Below, piece after piece: positions 20,588 to 24,609 of a DNA stretch of 24,609 nucleotides. The DNA is taken from NCBI GenBank assembly GCA_938044295.1, contig CALIRC010000026.1:1-24609 (forward strand), in the 5' to 3' direction. The position numbers and the translations under genes were made by a program. Position 1 is the stretch's first letter. Every line of letters begins with the position of its first letter. Source of the DNA: Minisyncoccota bacterium (GTDB lineage: Bacteria > Patescibacteriota > Minisyncoccia > Moranbacterales > GCA-2747515). Below the pieces are notes generated by a model. It was not told the origin of the DNA. It ran no database searches and saw only the letters and a list, made by a program, of their open reading frames with translations.

Positions 20588-21619
20588 TTATCCGCCGTGC
20601 TTTTTCTCGATGAGTGTGTACAGTTGACCGAGGACAACTGTAGCGTAGCTTCCCGATGGAAGGTCAAACTGGAACACTACATTATCATCTCTCTCTACGC
20701 TGAAGTTGAGATTTTGTGGTACAAATGATGTTCGCCGTCTAGACTTTATAGCTAGCTTGACAAAATCAGAATCCAGTTTTTCCTGTGGCTTCCATACTGA
20801 GTCATACAAACCTTGGTGCTCTGGTCTCCAAAGCGGAATCGTATTAGGTAGGGTAATTCCACTCCTTATATAGTGTGAAAGCAACTTATTGAACAAAAAG
20901 CTCTGCCACTGGAGAATAGAGAACCGTGTTGAATCTAGTATATGAGGATCTAAAAAAGTACCCTTATATGCCCCATCACTCTCACCAAGTAGATGATCTT
21001 GGTACTTCTTTTGTGCAGGTGGGAATGATATACTCTCTGCTGCTCCTGCGTAATTTCCTATAAGCAGTAGTTGCCCTACATCTTGCTCATTGCAGTTTCT
21101 GCCAAAACGTTGCGCGCCAAAGAAATTTGGCACACGACGAATGCGATCCAGATCTGGCCATGTGTGGCTATTGCGTATCCGAATGTAGAAACTATTGCCA
21201 ACATTACCACCAAGGCGGAATGAACTATTGGCCACGCCTACGTTTTGCAAGTATATACTTTGATGCTCAAAACTGGGTTCGGGTAAGAGACATTCAGAAC
21301 GCACCGCTATATGTTGCGATGTGATCGCCCATCGGTCCTTCATCCCCTGAATTGTGACATCGCGAGGTGGAACGTGTAGCTGCCTTGCAACTTCTGTAAC
21401 TGCTTGGTTGCTTGAAATACCATTTTTAGTCATGTTAAACACAAGATAAGGCTCTTCTTCAAAATGGGTAAAGTGTGTCGCATTTAATAAATTAACTACG
21501 GTGCTATCAGTACCAACTATTTCACGTACTATAAAATCTCTATTGCATCGTTTTATAGTACCGCAAATTTTGGACCCATCATGAAGTTCAACACCGCATT
21601 TCTCTAGGTCATGGATCAT
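20588..21619 (-). CDS. truD: TruD-family tRNA pseudouridine synthase
   Basis: 343 aa. TruD converts uridine 13 of certain tRNAs to pseudouridine. The catalytic-Asp motif is present as QGMKDRWAITSQ (Asp95), and the second hallmark PNFFGAQRFG is at 164-173. The C-terminal LPSGSYATVVL matches the family's 'lPxGsYat' strand. Length equals that of E. coli TruD (349), so both the catalytic and the TRUD insertion domain should be present. The ATG overlaps the end of the PreA-like gene by 11 bases, and GGAGAG is 6 bases before it, so the two are translationally linked. Last gene of the kinase-PreA-TruD operon; the terminator at 20540 follows. Confidence 0.9.
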   Translation of the reverse strand: MIHDLEKCGVELHDGSKICGTIKRCNRDFIVREIVGTDSTVVNLLNATHFTHFEEEPYLVFNMTKNGISSNQAVTEVARQLHVPPRDVTIQGMKDRWAITSQHIAVRSECLLPEPSFEHQSIYLQNVGVANSSFRLGGNVGNSFYIRIRNSHTWPDLDRIRRVPNFFGAQRFGRNCNEQDVGQLLLIGNYAGAAESISFPPAQKKYQDHLLGESDGAYKGTFLDPHILDSTRFSILQWQSFLFNKLLSHYIRSGITLPNTIPLWRPEHQGLYDSVWKPQEKLDSDFVKLAIKSRRRTSFVPQNLNFSVERDDNVVFQFDLPSGSYATVVLGQLYTLIEKKHGG

Positions 21620-22796
21620 GCGTCTCTCCTATTATCTGATTTGTAGGTACGATACAGTTCTGTGGACACACACCGATACATGCATTACAGGTAATACACA
21701 TATCGTCCACAACCGCTAATGATCTGTTACCAGCGCCTAGGTTTTTCATCTTTATTGCATTGAATGCGCATGCTGGCACACAGAGTCCACATCCCGTACA
21801 ATCCTCATCAACCACAACTACTGGCTTTTGTTGTGCCTCAAACGAATGATCATCATTGGCCCATCTGAGTGAACAACCAATTAACTCTGTAATCGTCGTT
21901 TCATGACCTTTACAGTACTCATATAATCCTGTCTGAATCTCACCAAAGACTTTTGGTCCATGTAATGCAGGTTCGGTGTAGAGTTGCACTGCACCTGCTC
22001 CAGCCATGAGCATCTGTAAGACACTTTCAGCATCAGAAGCACCCCCCGAAGCAATTACAGGGATAGAAAGTTTTTGACACAGTGTCCAGACACTTTCCAA
22101 GGCAATTGGGAAAATTCCCTTGCCTGACACTCCACCACGTCCCCCCTTAATACCGAGTGCCGGCCTTGAGGTTTCTATGTCTATCGCAAGTCCTGGTCCG
22201 ATGCTATTTGTTGAAACAATTGCGTCAGCACCCCAATTTTGTGCTTCGATTGCCATATCAACCATGAACGAGCTATACCCGAGTTTTATCCATACTGGTT
22301 TTGTAGCGACTTTTTTGACTGCTATGACCAGATTTTTGATATGGGTAAAGTCAACGTTGTTATTGCCATGCAAAAAACTCGAATGAGGACATGAGACATT
22401 GATCTCATATGCGGCAATCTCTGAGTGATTGAACGCTTGCACGAGTTTTACACAGCTCTCTATATCACGACCTGATAGTGATATTATTAGTGGCTTTCCT
22501 GTTTGTACTACGGATTCAACCCACTCGTCTCTCCATCTGGTCCAGGGATATTCGTTACCCCATTCTGCATTGAGCATATACTCAGCGCCATTTGGTACAT
22601 AGTACCTGGGAGCTGTCACTTCCCCACGTGGGTTTTCTTTCAGGCTTCTGGTTACCATTGCGGCACAGCCGCGCTTCGCTGAACGAAGAAAGAATTCCGG
22701 TGTTTCTGTTATATAGCCAGAAGCCAGAAGTAGCGGACTATCAAAATTCACTCCGGTAATACTTACCGCTAACTGGTTTGGTACTTGGTTAGACAT
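21609..22796 (-). CDS. PreA/dihydroorotate-dehydrogenase-like flavoprotein with two [4Fe-4S] clusters
   Basis: 395 aa. Residues 10-310 are an FMN-binding TIM barrel of the DHOD/dihydropyrimidine dehydrogenase class: SPLLLASGYIT near the start, the active-site loop NVSCPH (133-138) with Cys136 as the likely catalytic acid/base, Lys171 in WIKLG, STNSIGPG, and the phosphate-binding VIASGGASDAESVLQMLMAG. A C-terminal bacterial ferredoxin domain has two Cys sets: CTGCGLCVPAC (333-343) and CITCNACIGVC (367-377). Barrel plus C-terminal 2x[4Fe-4S] is the PreA layout; PreA works with PreT (NAD-linked) to reduce uracil or thymine. No PreT is in the window. AGGAGG lies 8 bases before the ATG. Substrate could also be dihydroorotate; operon with a kinase and TruD. 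Confidence 0.85.
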   Translation of the reverse strand: MSNQVPNQLAVSITGVNFDSPLLLASGYITETPEFFLRSAKRGCAAMVTRSLKENPRGEVTAPRYYVPNGAEYMLNAEWGNEYPWTRWRDEWVESVVQTGKPLIISLSGRDIESCVKLVQAFNHSEIAAYEINVSCPHSSFLHGNNNVDFTHIKNLVIAVKKVATKPVWIKLGYSSFMVDMAIEAQNWGADAIVSTNSIGPGLAIDIETSRPALGIKGGRGGVSGKGIFPIALESVWTLCQKLSIPVIASGGASDAESVLQMLMAGAGAVQLYTEPALHGPKVFGEIQTGLYEYCKGHETTITELIGCSLRWANDDHSFEAQQKPVVVVDEDCTGCGLCVPACAFNAIKMKNLGAGNRSLAVVDDMCITCNACIGVCPQNCIVPTNQIIGETHDP

Positions 22797-22833
22797 GACG
22801 CCTACCTCCTTTTTTACAGGTTGAAAGTTGATC

Positions 22834-23391
22834 TCACTGAGTCATGAAGTGAGATATCGCATTGATACAATCTACAATAATGCTACTCTCACTGGTCTCA
22901 TCGACATGATAGAAAAGTGAGAAATGATCGCGCATTTCGTTTATTTGCCATACATCTCCTTTGGCAACGTCTATCCTTTTCGCAATTTCCGTCTTGATCT
23001 CAGTACCTCGTCTAGTCAGGCGATGCGATAAGAAATCAGGTGTTGCTGTCAGCCCAATTGTAAACGTATCATCGCAACGTATGCGACCGAGCAAATGCGG
23101 TCTTAGTTCGGTTAGCCCAACCATACGACCTGGGACACTAGTATCCGACAAGCCATAATTGTTTCCTGCTACCGTGTCAGTCACTACGAAGGTACCTCTA
23201 CGTTCCAACAAATCGTATTCTTGTGCACTAAGATTTATTCGATCATTGCGATGTAATTCATTCTCTCTCATTGGTCGAGTTGTATACCATGGTAATTCAC
23301 GTATTTTCTCTGGCCACCTCCGCTTTAAACCATCTTTTAAATATCCTTTTCCGACCCCTGAAGGCCCTGTTACTGTGATTAATTTCATCAC
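22834..23391 (-). CDS. Guanylate kinase / PhnN-like P-loop kinase
   Basis: 185 aa, first codon GTG (23391) with GAGG 8 bases upstream; the following ATG is equally possible. P-loop GPSGVGKG (9-16, Lys15). The GMP-binding arginine segment of guanylate kinases appears as TTRPMRENE (37-45), but the tyrosine of the usual 'G-x-DYxF' block is absent (NDRINLSAQEY), and the Glu of 'FlE' is replaced (TFVVTDTVAGNNYGLS, 67-82; the YG is kept). These changes, and the layout 'RxNLSAxEYdxLexrGxF ... xxYGLs', also fit ribose 1,5-bisphosphate kinase (PhnN), a Gmk relative. Substrate therefore uncertain. First gene of the operon with the PreA-like gene (37-base gap) and truD. Confidence 0.75.
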   Translation of the reverse strand: MMKLITVTGPSGVGKGYLKDGLKRRWPEKIRELPWYTTRPMRENELHRNDRINLSAQEYDLLERRGTFVVTDTVAGNNYGLSDTSVPGRMVGLTELRPHLLGRIRCDDTFTIGLTATPDFLSHRLTRRGTEIKTEIAKRIDVAKGDVWQINEMRDHFSLFYHVDETSESSIIVDCINAISHFMTQ

Positions 23392-23450
23392 CTTGATAAC
23401 CTCTCTATTTTATCAAAGAACAAATGCACATTACATTTTGCATTCTGAAT

Positions 23451-23479
23451 AATTTATCATTTTTTAAACTATATGTCAA
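23451..23479 (-). promoter_or_regulatory. Promoter of the kinase-PreA-TruD operon
   Basis: Minus strand: TTGACA, 17-bp spacer, TAAATT. It begins 16 bases behind the Nudix gene stop, so read-through from that gene is also possible. Confidence 0.8.
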
Positions 23480-23495
23480 ATATGAGAAATTTTAT

Positions 23496-24110
23496 CTATA
23501 TTAGTGTCAACTTGTCGATTTTTTCTATAACGCCCTCTTGTTTCAGACTAAATGCGATAGGATAAGCTACGTTATTAGGTAATACGTGTATATCTAGCCA
23601 ATCAAATGATGTGCTTTCTTCGTTTAGTGTCACATTTTCATTGTTTGCTGTTGCTACATAAAATGTCCAGCGATGAATATCTGCACCACGTGAACATGAA
23701 TCCCCCATAATCTCTCCCTCATAGACCATCTCTAGGTTTTTAATCTCTAGTCCTACTTCTTCTTTGAATTCACGGATGCACGCATCGGCACTACTCTCTC
23801 CGAGATCAACATGTCCAGCAGGAATAGTATATCCAAATGGAAATTTGTTTAATTCGATGAAAAGCACCATACCAGCATGATTGACTACAAAAGCACCTGC
23901 GCTTTCGTGTACCAAATGTTCTTCGTCATTGAAATATTGTTTGATCGAATCATCCCACACCAAGGCACGCTTACTGTCTATACCGCATATGTCACACCTT
24001 GTCTGTCTTTTTGGTTGTTTTTTGTGACACACAAAACAATATGCGTTTAATCCTGACTTCAGAATCTTTGGAAAATCTGCTCTTTTTGTGTATTTTGGTT
24101 GTTTAGTCAT
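23496..24110 (-). CDS. Nudix hydrolase with N-terminal zinc ribbon
   Basis: 204 aa from the ATG at 24110, where the protein begins MTKQPKYTKRADFPKILKSG. The frame is open 31 codons further, but that part is not protein-like. Zinc ribbon: CFVC (25-28) and CDIC (39-42). The Nudix box is complete: GHVDLGESSADACIREFKEE followed by VGL, matching G-x5-E-x7-REUxEExGU (Gly99, Glu105, Arg113, Glu114, Glu117, Glu118). Zinc-ribbon Nudix enzymes include NADH pyrophosphatase (NudC) and ADP-ribose-type hydrolases; the substrate here is open, since the NudC signature after the box is not evident. The start lacks a Shine-Dalgarno sequence. A candidate TACAAT -10 lies close upstream. Confidence 0.9.
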   Translation of the reverse strand: MTKQPKYTKRADFPKILKSGLNAYCFVCHKKQPKRQTRCDICGIDSKRALVWDDSIKQYFNDEEHLVHESAGAFVVNHAGMVLFIELNKFPFGYTIPAGHVDLGESSADACIREFKEEVGLEIKNLEMVYEGEIMGDSCSRGADIHRWTFYVATANNENVTLNEESTSFDWLDIHVLPNNVAYPIAFSLKQEGVIEKIDKLTLI

Positions 24111-24203
24111 AGTGTTGTTGCATTGAAAAATTGTAGAATCTGAAATTGCTAATACAAAAACGGTATCACTAAGCTGTACTTTATACAAGTGTATGAAATC
24201 CAA

Positions 24204-24264
24204 ATACTTCTGTCTTTTATATTATATGTGATTCTGCGTAGTTCTTTGTAGATCGGTGTGTTGC
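24204..24264. other. Short intergenic stretch upstream of the Nudix gene
   Basis: AT-rich; no gene, no clear promoter. The Nudix promoter is more likely downstream of here, near 24130-24160. Confidence 0.4.
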
Positions 24265-24332
24265 AAATTGGAAACAATATGTGGCTGAATTTAAGTGTTT
24301 ATACGCTATTTCTAGGATGTAAAAACAAAAAA
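24265..24332. repeat. Intergenic repeat next to terminator, copy G
   Basis: 49 of 54 positions identical to 14731-14784. It again lies just beyond the T-run of a two-hairpin module. Confidence 0.75.
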
Positions 24333-24389
24333 ACACTATCGAAATAGTGTGCTTTTGGTTGAGCTCAACAGAAAGATATCTGCTGAGCT
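24333..24389 (-). terminator. Two-hairpin 3' module of a gene to the right
   Basis: AGCTCA-x-CAGA/TCTG-x-TGAGCT (24362-24389), with the A-C opposition at 24368/24383 that becomes U-G in RNA. Then a spacer and ACACTAT/ATAGTGT (24333-24350) followed on the minus strand by TTTTTTTG. The unit it terminates is not resolved in the window. Confidence 0.75.
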
Positions 24390-24609
24390 GTGAATGTAGA
24401 GGATCTATCTGACCTTAAACCCAAGGTGAGCCGGAGACTTTCAAAACCTCATTTTGTGATAATTCGTACGACCTTGTTGCACAACTCCAAAAATACCCAC
24501 ACCAAAGCAGGATTCCTTCATTTTCCCCTATGTCACCACATACTCAGCCCATGCCGTCTCTTTAAATTTGTTAAGTAGATTACATCTAATCGTAATCTCT
24601 GTCTCCTGT
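24390..24609 (-). other. Window end, possible 3' end of a minus-strand gene
   Basis: A minus-strand frame open from the edge to a TAG at 24530-24528 ends with NLLNKFKETAWAEYVVT and could be the C-terminus of a gene starting outside. In the same phase, an ATG at 24521 (with AGGGGA just before) gives 26 codons to a TGA at 24443-24441. Neither can be confirmed. The two-hairpin module at 24333-24389 shows that some minus-strand transcript ends here. Confidence 0.25.

Noticed and set aside
6705..24389. Repeated CACCA...TGGTG hairpins as a CRISPR-like array
   Set aside because: The copies are kilobases apart, differ in sequence and are separated by genes; there are no regular spacers and no cas genes.
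24390..24578. Plus-strand 62-aa frame at the right edge
   Set aside because: No promoter or ribosome site and unusual composition; minus-strand transcription into the terminator at 24333 is better supported.
1..24609. Alternative genetic code (UGA as glycine)
   Set aside because: TGA ends several well-bounded genes (for example the PreA-like gene and the zinc-ribbon gene), and no family alignment requires reading through TGA.

Overview
The window looks like chromosomal DNA of a low-GC bacterium, most likely a member of the Candidate Phyla Radiation (Patescibacteria). This is inferred from the gene types: a MEMO-CapA fusion next to a 'GKPVIYLYPE' membrane-anchored protein, a zinc-ribbon Nudix hydrolase, a small zinc-ribbon protein, a type IV pilin start, and many short genes with no recognisable family. 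TGA is used as a stop in several genes, so the standard code (table 11) applies rather than the UGA-glycine code of Gracilibacteria/Absconditabacteria. No rRNA, tRNA, CRISPR array, transposase or integrase was seen.

Layout. Almost everything is on the minus strand. From the left: the N-terminal part of a type IV pilin-like protein (1-338), a long TPM-domain membrane protein (667-2664), an archaemetzincin-like zinc protease (2949-3650), a probably decayed stretch (3811-4038), then a run of mostly single-gene units of unknown function (4127-15842). That run includes a SLOG/LOG-like protein, a fasciclin-domain lipoprotein and several small membrane proteins. Next come a two-gene unit of a membrane-anchored 'YLYPE' protein and a MEMO-CapA fusion (19716-16029), a small plus-strand zinc-ribbon gene (20211-20480), an operon of a guanylate-kinase/PhnN-like kinase, a PreA/dihydroorotate-dehydrogenase-like flavoprotein and TruD (23391-20588), and a zinc-ribbon Nudix hydrolase (24110-23496). 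Two other plus-strand genes lie at 5782-6429 and 14306-14584. Four short genes or gene remnants not in the usual size range are described: 13885-14055, 13243-13404, 5504-5662 and 3811-4038.

Regulation is unusually legible. Thirteen genes or operons have a textbook sigma70-type promoter (TTGACA/TTGACT/TAGACA/TTTACA, then TATAAT-like) with a spacer of exactly 17 bp, or 16 bp in one case. Others have an extended -10 (TGnTATACT-like) only. Three promoters sit in a repeated module of about 100 bp (near 381-480, 12841-12945 and 13644-13745). One promoter carries a 20-bp perfect palindrome over its -10 (9335-9354).

The strongest unexplained pattern is a two-hairpin module behind many minus-strand genes. 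A gene-specific stem sits right after the stop codon, followed by a short conserved spacer, a second stem (often CACCA/TGGTG) and a T-run. Stem sequences differ from site to site but keep pairing, and three apparent A-C mismatches become G-U pairs on the minus-strand RNA. Conserved sequence continues beyond the T-run at several sites, giving dispersed intergenic repeats. Together these make the 6.7-15.9 kb part look like a row of self-contained gene units.
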